Positions 35,601 through 47,881 of a DNA stretch of 64,000 bases are shown one piece after another. A program made the translations under genes and the position numbers. The notes beneath the pieces are model-generated. The model saw only the letters and a program-made list of their open reading frames with translations. It made no database searches and had not been told where the DNA came from. The stretch covers positions 8,681,501 to 8,745,500 of the forward strand of contig CM040096.1 in the NCBI GenBank assembly GCA_022496805.1. The letters are read 5' to 3'. This DNA comes from Pohlia nutans (Eukaryota > Streptophyta > Bryopsida > Bryales > Mniaceae). Position 1 is the stretch's first letter, and the number at the start of each line of letters is the position of its first letter.

Positions 35601-37343
35601 GTATATATATATACACATCGGTAGGCTTAAAGGGTATGTGATTCATTCCCATTTTGAGTGTTGACCGATGCATGGGGTGCTGAAGGATGTTTAGATCCAT
35701 GGATCTAATGTGCCTCGACGGTTTGCTATACTTAGAGGATTCTGCTTTAGTTAGAGGATCCACAAAAGGTTGTAACCTTCGAGCTGAAGAGCATACACAC
35801 TTTGCATTTTCATCCAACAGATGTATAAAAGAGAATTGCTTAAAAACCATAGAGGTCTATATATTTCTGTGGCGATATTACAATCGTATGTTCAAAAAAA
35901 GGCGACGTTTTCTAGCAGTACTAGTGCAGTCAACCCAAAATGTGCTAGTACCTCGATAAATAGTTGCCTAATATTCAACCATTCCAGCGCACGGCTGGCG
36001 TAAAACATGAGTAGATATTTAATGTCCTCCGTCTTTTTGCTATTCTGAAGCTTGTTGTGTTATTCCAACCAGTCCACGCAATCCTAGGGGCTAGATATTG
36101 GAGCTAGAGCGTTGGATATTAGAGCTATGCTCTTTTCTGGCATATGGTAACCTTCTCCTCCATTTCTGGACTTGCCAGCTGTACGCCGCGTAGGTGTGAT
36201 GAACACGAAGGCCTCATTTGGATTGGCTTGCTGTGGCTAGAGACGGTAGTTTCTATTATAGCCACCTCGCCCACCACACGTTGATCCTCTAGCTGTTTGG
36301 CCATTGTGGCCTCCCGACTATATTTGGGTGTCGAGCGAGGTGCATACTAGTTGGCGTCAGGAGAGACGTTGAGATTCATCTTGGACCACGATCGTTTCCC
36401 ACTTGGCCCAAGACTTGGAGTGCTGGGATTGGCCACGATGAAGCTAGCTAGCTTCAAGAGTCTTTCTATTTGTCGCATCCTAGCCGCGTCTTTGTATGCA
36501 AGTAGTAACGTGGCATGTGGATCTACAGCAAACTGAATTGCTGCTTCCACCATTAGCTTTTGTGAGTAAGCAAAAGTGATATGGTGCCTCACTGCTACTT
36601 GAGCCACATCAGAAATCCACACTGTAAATGCGCCAAACTTAGCTGCCAAAGTAGGAAAGTTTTGCTCAATAGGAAAGAATTGTTCAAGGTGATTCAACAT
36701 GTACCAAACCGTGTGATCGAACCACATGAAGTGTCCCTTACATCCTGTGGCCGAGTTGTGGCTACACAAGCATCTGAGATAGGGCCTTTGGCAATTCTAG
36801 ATTGGAGCATAGTACTTGTCATGTGTCACGTAGCCCAACTGAAAGCCCTGCTTTGTATGGATCTTCACATTTGGTGTCGGGCTTTTCTGCATGTCATACA
36901 TGGCCAGAGAGAAACCATTCGGTATATCTTGACCTTTTTGTAGAAGTCTGGTATTGTGAATTGCATTGGCTTCCAGACCCTTCAACTCCTGTGAAGAGAT
37001 ATACGCCCATGTTTTCCACATGTTGATAGTGATGGGGGCTAGTAAGTTGATGTTTGGTAGTCCCCAATAGCTATGGTCTTTGGCCACCACTTGATCCTCC
37101 ACGGACTTGTGCGGGGTGAATAGCACATTAGGTACACGTCCAGAAGTTTGCAGCTTCGCAACATTTTTCTCCGACTGTGATAGCCGAATAGACAACGCGG
37201 GGTCTTCCAGAGCAACTCGGTGTGTAGGTGCGATCTTGAGGCTTGCGAATAGTAAGTGGGATTCTTAGGAATTTGTTTCGAATAGGCTGGCATTAATTTG
37301 GAGCCTTCTTGTGGATTTGCATCCTTCAGTGCCACGTCCACCC

Positions 37344-37483
37344 ACTAGTAGGATTTTGGTCCTTTATAACTGGTCTTTTGTTACTCCAATGGTCCTAAAC
37401 AACTTTTTTCCTCAAAAATTGAGTCACAAAGGACCATTTAAGTTACAAAGGACTAGTTATAAAGGACCAAAATCCTACTAGTG
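37344..37483. mobile_element. CACTA-type MITE, 140 bp
   Basis: Near-perfect terminal inverted repeats: CACTAGTAGGATTTTGGTCC at one end and its complement at the other, continuing through TTTATAACT. Flanked by ACC at 37341-37343 and 37484-37486, the 3-bp duplication expected for CACTA (CMC) elements. Non-coding. Confidence 0.88.
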
Positions 37484-37639
37484 ACCAGTCTCGTGTTAGT
37501 TGTTGTGAGTTTGAGCTCGTCCGACTCGTATTCCAAAATCGTGGCCAGTTGTCCGTGTGCCTTCTTCAGCTCCTCTAGTGCTTTGTTTTTATCCACTATG
37601 GCGAATGCCAAGATACATGTTCGTTAGGATAGATCAAGT

Positions 37640-37728
37640 GTCGAGAGGAAAAGTGGAGCGTGCATCTCCATCTTCATCGAGATCCAGCGTGCTTACCATC
37701 TTCATCGAGATCCACTTTTCCTCTCGAC
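37640..37728. repeat. Palindrome with internal direct repeat
   Basis: GTCGAGAGGAAAAGTGGA pairs perfectly with TCCACTTTTCCTCTCGAC. Between the arms CCATCTTCATCGAGATCCA occurs twice. Probably a local rearrangement within the RT-element copy. Confidence 0.8.
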
Positions 37729-37790
37729 AAGTTGCTGAGTCTTGTTGCTGGTTAAATTCATGAATTAGAGGTACGTCCAAGGCAGCCAAC

Positions 37791-39989
37791 GTCGCTTATA
37801 TCGCAGGAGAAGGAGTTGGTAGTCGCTTCTTATACTCGAGTTCTTGCAAATTTGCATGCCACCCGGTAGTCCTTTGCATGCTCATCTTTATTCATGATTT
37901 CAAGTCTATGAGTAGTTAGAACTAGATAGAGGTTCACTATCTCTATGAGGATTGAATGCAGAGAGAAAAGACATGTAAACCCAAAAACATGGCAAGTTCT
38001 AACTATTCTAGATGTTACTGCACATGTACAGATGTTTCGTCACTTTATTCCATAATGTTTTCAAACTTTAATCAAGTCCATTATTGGTATTTTTCAAATA
38101 TCCTATGGACGGGAGGGTGAAAGGCATTACAAAAATTTTGAGGCCTCCAAAGGGTTGCAAATTTGGCCGAAGATGCCATGCAAAAAAACAAAAAACAAAA
38201 TTTAAAAAATTTAAAAATTGAATAATTTTTAAAAAATACATTAAAAATCAAATTCTACGTGGACAAAATTTGGCTACGTCAAATCAAGATTTTTTATTTT
38301 TTAATATTTTATTCATTATTTTAAGAATAATAATTTAATAACGGTTTAATTATAATTTGTTTTACTTTTTTTAATAATAATTTTTAAATAATAATTTTTT
38401 TTTTCTATTTTTTTTTTCCCGGATTCTTTTTCTTTTTATATTCATTTTTGTGCATTAGGGTGCTAGTTCAACTCATGGCCCTTTGGAGACCTTAGAATCT
38501 TTCTAATGGAACATTCATAGCTTTTGAACCATTTTTGGCAGGTTCCTTTTGGTTGTCATTTACACTTTACTATATCACGCACCTCTAGGGTCGTACATAG
38601 TCTAGCTTTGCATTGAAAGGCACAACTCGTGAGGAATCATTCATACTGTGAGAATAATACTTTGTGCTATTCAAAGGTATTATGTATATCACAAAAGCAT
38701 GCAACTGTATCAAAGTTCTGAAATACGGCTAAACTCTATGAATTTTTGATCTTGACAATTAACTACACTAGCATATAACCTATACAAAATCGTTCAACTA
38801 CTTATCAATCAATAGTCATAAACAAAAACCAACGCTCACGTTTTCCTTATTGCTACCAACACTCTGCGAAGAAGAACCATTTTGAACAGTTTGACGCCTA
38901 TGTTGAGGGTGCTGCCTCACCTACATCCATAGCTACAAAACATACACTCAATCAATTTCGTGTGTCTACAACATTACTCCAGTTGTTATCCTTGTCACAA
39001 CACAAGTATAAAAAATCAAAGCTTCTTCAAGTAATTATAACATCATTTCCTCTCAGTATTATTTCTCGGCTCCCGTATGTAAACCTGATTGGCCATTGAT
39101 CACTCAACAATCGCTTGTACAACGTAACTGTTATTGCGCTCTACTAATAGTGTTAATCACCGTAGCGCCCTTTGTCATCACAATTGGCAAACATTGTAGC
39201 CACTACAAAATGTGTATAGACTTATAGCTGACGCATGCAAGAGAGGTGGTCTATACAGAGGCATCTATCTTTAAGCCCTGGTATTTGGTGTTGGTTGGAC
39301 TTGTGTCCGGACCCCATGCATGGATTGTTATAGTCCTTGCATCATACTCATCGACTTATAGTCCATTTTTAATTCGGACAGAGTGGAGCCGTCCTTAACT
39401 GCCATAGGAACTGGACAACTCGTCGTGCTTAGTCCTTGAGCCAGGGTCAACCCTTTCGGGTGATGATTCACCCATGTCATTTTGAGGATGTAAAAACTAT
39501 ATTGTATAGTGTATAGTCTTACAATTATAATTGGTTCTCTACGTAATCTCTATACATTGCGATGTTTACTAGTACCAGTTATTTCACTGTGGTAATTAAG
39601 TGTACTAGAGGATTAACTCATGTAGTCCTTTTTCTTGCTTCCCTTTACAGTGCTTTTGGATTAATGTTTTAGACCATATCGTAGAATGCTCGATATGTAC
39701 GAAACAATATTCCAGACACAAAGAGAGAAGGAGAAAAAAAAAAAAAGAGGAGAGAACCCTGCGCGACCCTCTGATAGAATGAGACCTGGTATGTCAACAC
39801 TCTATTCGGAGGTGCATACCAAGATTTTCTTTGTCAATAACGTAGATTGTGAATCTCTCTATTGCAGTAATGAGGGAAAAGGTGAACTCAACTATTAAGC
39901 ATTGTATAGTGACATGTAGAAATCCAATAACATAACTGTGAATCATATGGTATCACTTTTTAATAACTTGCCTAAGGCCTGACATATAG
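37791..39989. other. Spacer between the two RT-element copies
   Basis: No gene recognised. 38140-38503 is an AT-rich segment bounded by inverted ends (AGGCCTCCAAAGGG and CCCTTTGGAGACCT), a probable MITE without a visible duplication. 38780-39900 is unclassified. Confidence 0.5.
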
Positions 39990-42900
39990 TCCATGTGTCA
40001 ACCTTGGTAGCTGGAAAGTGACTCTGGGTGAGCTATGAGTTCACTTTGTGCTGTAAACGTTCTGCTTGGATGTCGTTGCACTCTAGTAATGACATTGTAG
40101 GCATTTCTTACGGGGCGGTTGGACTGGAATTTGATAAGTTGAGTGTCTTTGAAGGGTAGTGCCCGACGTTTGTCAAAATTCTTGATAAAGAAGTTAGAAG
40201 GGATCTCAAGATTAAGGTCAAACTGGAGGTTCATAAAGTGCACCGAGATGCCTCGTAGAAGATCATCCGGGGAAGATTTCTCTATCTCTGGTTAGATTTC
40301 CAGTATGCGAAGTGGATAAATCCAATACATGTTACTTAAAGTGCGTGGTTGCTCCGGATCAATGAAATTTTGTGGATTTTGGACATTCAGCCAACAAATG
40401 TCATTAATGTATCAAAACGCATGGTTAAATTTTGACATAAGGTCCGTACAACCCAAAGCAATCAAATGTTGGATATTTTGACTTCATACGTCATTAGATA
40501 TATGTTGTACCATAAGGGTGAGCAACCGAATCCCATGGAGATTCCTTTAGTTTAACACCATATGCTATCCTCCAGCATGACCTTGCAGTTACTCATGAGC
40601 CAATTGTGTAGTGCTATTTGTCTCTCAATTGACATCGGAATCCAACATCTGTGACAAAGCAGTGTTGTGCTCAAACGAGCACAGATGGGTGAGCCATCAA
40701 ATGAGATTTTAATCCATAATTGGGTCTCAGCCTTGGGATGCAAGAGTGTTGCTTCACGATACCTTATTTTTAGTACAAAAGTAACAACATTGATGAAGTT
40801 ATCCGGTCTAGAGAGGGGAATAGACTCAAAACATTTGGTGATATCTGCTACATAGATGTCATATGTCTCATGTGGAAGATTCAGTGTAACTTGGAGCACC
40901 AAGTCAATTATTCCAAAAACGGATGTGTCGGTTTTCAAGAAGGACCCGTATCCATCCACGGTCTTCTTTGCCCATACTCAAAACATGTCAATGATTTCTA
41001 TAGTGGCTATAGTAAGTAGGGTGGCAATATTGGTGTACACTGTTTGGAAGGCATTAGTGAGCCATCGATATTTGAGTATGTGTTGTTTGTAGGAGGCAAT
41101 GAGGAAGGGTAGAGCATTATATATCGGGAGTGCTTCCAATAAGATCTCCAAGAGTTGGTTTTTGACTGAGTCAAAGACTGAGGTAGGCAATTCCCATGTA
41201 TCTCCATCTATGCATGGAGTAAATTTATCACTTGATAGACGATGCGAAGCTTGCATATGAATGTGTTTAATACACACGAAGCAAGGGTTGTTACTAGCCT
41301 TATCAAGTCCTAAAATGTACATGTGATTCAAAAGCCAGTTGAGTTCATTATTCACTGCTAGGAGTGGGAAGAGGGCAGGTCCAGACGACCTAAACCCGGA
41401 TTTATTTGATCGGTATGCATTTTGAAGTTTGTCAAGGCACAGTTGCCTTAAGAAGGAAGAAGCTTCATGCAAGTCCAGAGCAAAGTCCTGTAACCGTAGC
41501 ATGGTGTACATTTGTACAAATGCATCAATGACAATTTTTAAAGCTTGGGTGGTGTAAGTAGGAGAGAGAGGTATGTCGTTGAGACCCATGCTAGGGGCTG
41601 CACGCAATTTGGGGTTATGGACGATCATTAGTTCCGTGGTCCATACATGTGGAGTTGGTTGAGAGTAGCCAGAATATTAATTCCGTGACAGTAAGGGGAT
41701 CCAAGAAGCACTTAAATCTTTTAGTAGAATTGCACATACATGAATCATTTGGGTTAAAGAAATGTAGGAACGAAAATTGTTTGAATAAATTTGAAGGTTT
41801 GTAGATCTTGGTTGCAATATTCCTATCATAGAACCTGGAAAAAGCAATGGAATCTATATCAACATGTTCTAAAAGACCAAAGTGAGAAAAATCTCTTTGA
41901 ATGCCAGTCGTAAGTCCAGCCACTCTAGTGCACGACTGTAGTATGATATTGGCAAGTATTTGATGTCCAAAGTTTGCTTGACTTGTTGTAGCCGGATGTG
42001 CCCATATGCATCCTTTCCAAGAACCATGTTGGGTGTGTCTGCACAAGCACAACATTCTTTAGTTTTTTGTGTTATTCCAGTCTAGGAATTGGCCCTTTGT
42101 GGATGCGCGGTCAAAGTGGGGGGTTGGCTTGGCAGCTGAGGTTGCCTCGCTACGAGACAGAGTTGCTGAGTGAACTTGGGGTACAAAGTGAGCTCCCGAA
42201 ATTACTCGAGAGTTTTTTTGGCGGAACTTAGCTTGGGTGCTCTGTGAAGCGTTGCGGTGAGTACCTACGTATGGTACACGGGTCCAGTAAAGACAAATGC
42301 CTCGTTTTGGCTAGGAACCAGAAGACCGACATGAGCATTGAGAACGTTGCGAGTTGAAGCCCGTAACTGGAGAGCAGATTGTGGCTTTTGCCGCAACGTA
42401 CAGTTATAACCGCTCCTTCCACCATAAATCATGTTGGGTGGAGCACTACTTGGAGTGACATGATGCGAAGGCTCAAAAACCGAGTCAAGACTCACATTGC
42501 AGTTTATGGAGGCACGCAGTCGCTTATTGGGGTTGCGAGGACTGGATGTGAATGGATTTGCTGCAGAAAAGCTGGTTGGCTCAATCCATCTTTTGACCTG
42601 GCGGACTCTTACACCTGAAGGATAGGATGCTAGCAGCTTAGCCTGAGGATCATTTGCGAATTGTAAAGAAGCCTCCACCATCATGTCATGAGTGAAGTGA
42701 AGAATAATCTGGAGTCTAATCACGACAACTTGCACAACATCACTGAGCCAGATAATGGAGGCTACAAACTTCGATGTCAGAGTAGGATACCCATGGTCAA
42801 AGAAAATATGGAGGTAATTTACCATAAACCATATTGCATGGTCAAACCACATGACATCACCCTGACATCCTTTTTAAAAATTTGGCTTGCAAGTACATTT

Positions 42901-43864
42901 GAGGTATTGTCTTTGGTAATTCCAAATTGCTGATGAATACTTCTCAATACGCCAGTAGTTTGAATTCAGTGTTTGTTTGATCAGGATGTGGACTTCATTG
43001 AATGCACACTTCTGGTGATTAAAAAAGCTAAAGGGAAATGTTCCAGGGATGGTTGGCCCTCTTGAAGGAGGCCAGTCCCTTGGATTGCATTGGACCTTAA
43101 AGCTTCAATTTCGGCAAAGGTCATGTTGATCTAGGTCTGCCGCATGCATGGATACAAAGATTGGCGTAGTAAGACTAATGTTTGGGAGACCCCAACATCG
43201 ATGGGCTTTACTGGCGACTAGAACTTCTACTGTTCTTAGAGGCGTGAACGGTATCACAGGACCCTGTCTAAAGTAAGGAGCAACGCCATGTCTTTCTAGG
43301 CTTGAGACGTCTGTATAGTTTCAGCAAGATCCTCCACATCAGCCTTTTGAGACATATCAATATTCAAACCATTTACAAAAGGGTGGTTGGCTGCCGATGA
43401 GGGACCATACAACGTTGTAGCTTTCTTGGGAATCTCATGCGGGTTGGCGTTCTCGAGGGGATCATCGACAAACAATGCATTCTGTTCAGCCTGAACCACT
43501 TCCTCAACCTCCTAGTCAAGAATGTCAGCAAACCGGGTATGTGCAATATGTAGTTGCACAAGTGTTTTCTCCGCTAACCCCGTGATAGTGAGATTCAGGA
43601 TCAGAGTCCACTATGAGAGATCTGAAGTAGAAATCAAGAGTGGGGCATGTTTACCTTCTTCATCACAATCGAACAAGGCCAATTTGTCTTATTCTTGTAC
43701 AAAAGCGTGGATCTCTGGGGCCTTGAGGGATGCAAGGGTAGCCTGGACAACTGGTGACAAAGCCGGAAGCGGTTCTCCATATCCCAACAAAATGAGATGC
43801 GAGGCCCAGTGGCCATGAGCAGCGGCACTAGGGTCAGCTTGTATGCAAAAGTATTTAAACACAT
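39990..43864 (-). pseudogene. Copy B of an RT-encoding retroelement of uncertain clade
   Basis: Reads right to left. N-terminal part (43500-43296) has DDPLENANPHEIP. 42852-42265 has MWFDHAIWFMVNYL..SDVVQVVV and MVEASLQFANDP. 42055-40978 is a long unrecognised linker (FKQFSFLHFF, then HRLSSDKFTPC, KYRWLTNAF). The reverse-transcriptase core follows: motif A YVADITKCFESIPL (about 40810-40860), motif B KGISMGFGCSPLW (about 40515-40555) and motif C YINDICWLNV (about 40385-40425). Thumb-like KNFDKRRALPF..QLIKFQSNRP comes after (about 40120-40200). The expected YIDD is YIND, and several stops and frameshifts are present, so the copy is dead. It is not L1, Gypsy or Copia by motif. Affinity to Penelope-like or another lineage cannot be settled by eye. 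Confidence 0.65.
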
Positions 43865-43996
43865 AAACAGTTAGAAAGTATCAAAAATTCGCCATTTTTG
43901 AGTGGATAGAAGGCAGAGAGAGCAGTAACAGTCAGTGGAAGTCTAGGTACCTCTTCACTATTCAAGAGTTAAAATAAATCACATACAAATCTAATA

Positions 43997-43999
43997 TCA

Positions 44000-44061
<62 letters not shown>
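43997..44061. repeat. (AT)n microsatellite
   Basis: About 60 bp of uninterrupted AT dinucleotides at the outer end of RT-element copy B. Confidence 0.95.
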
Positions 44062-45354
44062 CACATCAAGGTCCTGCCACTTAGTTATCGACTTTTGTAT
44101 TTTCAGTAGTGTCCTTACAAATAGCATGTCTTTGTTTGTGGTTGTGAAGGCTGCAGGGTCTTTGTCATAGCAAAGGAGGCATATGTATATTGGTATTTAG
44201 CATTATGACATCAAGCAAATGAACCAGAGCCAAAGTATTTCCAAGCGTAAGGTGAGAGATCATGCAAGCTAACACATCAGATTAAGAACCGACTATCAAG
44301 AATAATACCAGCAAGGGTACGAGGGCAAGGGTGGTTCTTATGTATGTACAAAAAGTAGTTAGAACAATGTATACTAAGTAATCAAAGATGATCATCTAGT
44401 ATCTAGTATAGTTGAAAGAGTCCAAGGTAAGAGTGTTATTAGGCAGAGTGTTATTAGGCTAAGTGTCATTATTGCAGGCACTTTCATAAACAAATTTCGG
44501 GAAGTCCTGCCTCACTTGTGCCCATGCCCCCAACAATCAGAAGTGAGTGTTAGTAGACGCACACCAGGTGTCAACAACAAGACTTCACGTTGTTATCCGA
44601 GCCTAAAATTTAATCACACACAAAAACAAGCAAGATCAAGCACCTAAGCATGAAACTACGTAGTGAACATGCATTTGGTTCCCCTCACAATCATCTATGG
44701 TAATCTCTCATTAATCACACATGCAAGAGCACCTATTGAATCATTTCTATATGCAATCTGTAGCCGGACTGGACAAGCAGCAAGCACTACGGCAGATCAC
44801 GAAAACCCGCCAAGATCCAAAGAGCAAGAAGGATCTACAGCAAGCATTGTCATGCAATAGGTAACCCTACGTCACTTTGCAAGCTCAAGGCAGTTGGATC
44901 GAGGGAGATAGGGAGACCCATGGAGAGGCTTCCACGTCAGCGGGTATCAGCCCAGGCAACAACCCAGGTAAGCAAGAATCGAGGTCCATATGCATATCGA
45001 TACCTTTCGTGAGCAGGGGTGATCAATACTATGGTAACTCCATGTATGTATGTCATGATATGTAGTTCCAGTGCATATGTCTAGTGTACATGTATTGGAA
45101 TGTGTATATTGGTGCATATATCCAATGATTTTGTCTTGGTACTTATTTCCACTAGGGCTTATTCCCAATGAATAAGAACTGGTGTGTATAAATTCAGACA
45201 TGTGCGTATGAAGTATATTAAAGTAAATCAAAATACCATTCCGAACAAGTGTGTATAATGTTTCCTCTTGTTTGTACAATGGTTTATATGATACAACTTT
45301 GTAGAGAGAAGACAATACAAGATACTCCAAGACAAGTTTGGGCATTTTCTATTA

Positions 45355-45900
45355 GTCCAATTATCAAGATAATTTCATGCCAAAGATTTGTAATTACAAG
45401 GAGAGACCAATCATTTCACATCTAAAATGTGATTAGACTCTCAAACGGGCTTTTTGGAATGTTAAGGTGTGACCATTCCACGGGGAAGTCACTTAGTGTA
45501 AATTTTGGTATACACGAGCAAACAAAGGGTATTTAATGAGGGGCTATGAAATAATTGGAATATTATACTATTTATAGTATATTTAGGATATATTCATGGT
45601 ATATTCTAATAATATTCATAAAATATTCACAATTTGCTTTTAAAGCACCCTATATCACTTCTAAAAATTTATAAATTTTATCTCAAATGAATAAAAAACA
45701 CCCTATATTTGTTCTCTCAAGGTTATCTAAATTTTTGACAGTGACTTCCCCGGGGACCATTCCTAAAATGGTCATTTTTAACTGTTAGGGTGTGATTGAG
45801 CCCTCAGATGGTTGTTTCCAATCGGGAGGGTGGAAGGGTTCTTTACACGTCAAGGCATCGATCAAGGCTTCAAACTACAATAGTAATCTAAAAAAACCAT
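45355..45900 (+). repeat. Direct repeat with a MITE insertion
   Basis: Matches 46313-46545 (GTCCAATTATCAAGATA, AATTACAAGGA.AGA.CAATCATT, GGGAGGGTGG.AG.GTTCTTT), except for a 275-bp insertion that the second copy lacks. Confidence 0.7.
45480..45754. mobile_element. 275-bp MITE with 9-bp (or 8-bp) target duplication
   Basis: GACCATTCC flanks it on both sides (45471-45479 and 45755-45763). Inverted ends share CGGGGAAGTCACT. A 9-bp duplication suggests Mutator-like; if only ACCATTCC is counted, hAT. The paralogous repeat at 46313-46545 is an unoccupied site. Interior is AT-rich and non-coding. Confidence 0.75.
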
Positions 45901-46312
45901 TGTTGCAAGGGATGCACCCTTTATTCAACACACTGCGTGAGGATCTATATGTCACGCTTTCAATATATGGTACCTTGTGGGTAAGCACCGAGTGTGTTGT
46001 TCCAACAATTATTGACCAAAAGGGTTTCAAGCACTCATCGAGTAGTCAATCTCTTATTCATCATGCACCAAGCAGTTAGCAACGTCATAGAGTATAAGTG
46101 GTTTAATTTCGCCCCCTTCTTTCTGGTATTGCAACAAAACAAGTAGCTTGCCAAATATCTATAGGACCAGTTTGTAGGACTTTCAGCATGTCCAAAACGT
46201 TTGGTCCACCAAAATTGGTTGTCACTAATATTTCACGCGTAGTAAGTATGTAGTCGATAAGTGTAGAACTAACAAAATAATTGGAGAATGGACTTGTAAG
46301 ACAAATGTTAAA

Positions 46313-46545
46313 GAGTCCAATTATCAAGATATATTTATGTCAAAGATTTTTAATTACAAGGAAAGATCAATCATTCCACAACTATGGTGTGATCAGGTCA
46401 AAATGGTCATTCCTAACTGTTAGAGTGTAGTCGAACCCTGAGATGGTCGTTTCCAACCGGGAGGGTGGGAGCGTTCTTTCCATGTCAAGGCGTTGATTAA
46501 GGCTTTGATCAAGGATTCAAGCCACAATAGTAATTCGAAATAAGA
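46313..46545 (+). repeat. Direct repeat, copy without the MITE
   Basis: Paralogue of 45355-45900 lacking the 275-bp insertion. Confidence 0.7.
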
Positions 46546-47562
46546 TTGGTTGTATTCCACGGTATCACAAGAATTGTGTCAATCATACAAGGAGTCTAAA
46601 CAAACCTGCCGCAAGATCATGGAAAGCACAAAACAATGGAGGTGGTGCATGTTCTTGAAACCTACCAAATCTTCAACTCTAGTACCTCTGTTTTCAATGT
46701 GAATGACAAAGAAAACGAAACATGTGGATGCAACCAGTGAAGGAGAAATGCAGACTGCTGTAATCTTAGAGCAACGCTCTAATCTTTGGAAGTCACGCCT
46801 CACTTGTGCCCATGCCCACCAAGCATACAATAAGTGTGTTAGAGGACGTACAACAAGCGTCTTAAGCGTGGTTTCACGTTGTTATCCGAAGTAAAGATTT
46901 TAGCGTACAATGAAATAGCAAAACCAAATTTCAAGAGTGTATCACCAAAATATCATGAAATAAAGATACACAGTTAAAGTATCTTTGCGTCTCTACAAAA
47001 CACACAAATAGCAAAACTTGAGGAGTCATTTCGGTATCCATGGAAGTAGTTGGGTAGTGTCACGTGCGATGTGACGTCAGGCCTTGCAGAGCTTGTTGGA
47101 TTGTGTCAACACACGCGGGAGGAGCGGCAATAAAAGAGGGCACTCTGTCTCTGCATGCCAATCTTCAAGGCGCAGGAACCAAGGTAGGGTTGATGACCGG
47201 CCGCATGGGTATAGGCTATGTATCCTATAAGACCAGCTAAAGGGCTCCTATATCCGTCCTGAGCCGAACATGATTGTAACCCGTGTGGGTTCAGTGACTG
47301 GGAGGGTATTCATCTCGTGTATCACAAATGCAAGGTTTTTGACATTCAAGCTGAGTTCGTCATTACTCTGCTCCAAAATTCGCATCATCGGTTCACTACT
47401 AGAGAGTGCGTCAAAACCAAGACAAAACCAAGACACATCTCTTGGAACCAATAGGGAATGGGTTTAACGTAGCGAAACCGAATTCATTGCACAGAACCAA
47501 CAAGTTTTCTCTTGGAACCAACAAGTAACCAAGTTTTCTCTTGGAACCAACAAGTTTTCTTT

Positions 47563-47820
47563 TAAAACAGTAAATAAAAACAGTAAATAAAAAAACAGTA
47601 ATTAAAACAGTAATTAAAACAGTAATTAAAATACATTAATTAAAAAACAGTAAATAAAAATAGTAATTAAAAACAGTAATTAAAAAACAATAGATAAAAA
47701 CAGTAAATAGTATGTAGTAGATAGAAGACAGTAAACGATACATAGTAAATATTATACCGTATATAGTAGATATTATATAGTATAGAGTAAATAGAAATTA
47801 GAGAGTAACTTGGGGCCTTT
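47563..47820 (+). repeat. AACAGTAAATAA-type minisatellite
   Basis: About 12-14-bp degenerate units (AAAACAGTAATT, AAACAGTAAATA) repeat at least twelve times, decaying into TAGTA-rich sequence toward 47820. Confidence 0.85.
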
Positions 47821-47881
47821 ATATACAAAACTTTTAAATACTCCTCCTATATCATGTGTGGAGTGGTGGCTTAGTGGCTAA

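Larger units (their letters stand above)
35610..37790 (-). pseudogene. Truncated copy A of an RT-encoding element (N-terminal half only)
   Basis: Reads on the minus strand. Protein-level matches to copy B (39990-43864) in the same order: ANPQE region near 37320, WGLPNINL near 37060, MWFDHTVWYMLNHLEQFF near 36725, SDVAQVAV and MVEAAIQFAVDP near 36530-36610, then FKQFSFIHLL..C.C.SA+R...FVDPLT near 35760-35850 and MGMNHIPFKPT near 35630. The RT core present in copy B is missing here; homology stops near a TA run at 35600. Stops and frameshifts break it into pieces, and a CACTA MITE interrupts the N-terminal side. Function of the N-terminal domain unknown. Confidence 0.6.
44062..47860. other. Unresolved repeat region
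   Basis: No gene recognised. The block 44508-44640 recurs at 46792-46920 (shared CCTCACTTGTGCCCATGCCC and TTCACGTTGTTATCCGA). The block 45355-45900 recurs at 46313-46545. Together they suggest a duplicated, decayed element of about 2.3 kb period, but no coding domain could be named. Confidence 0.5.
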
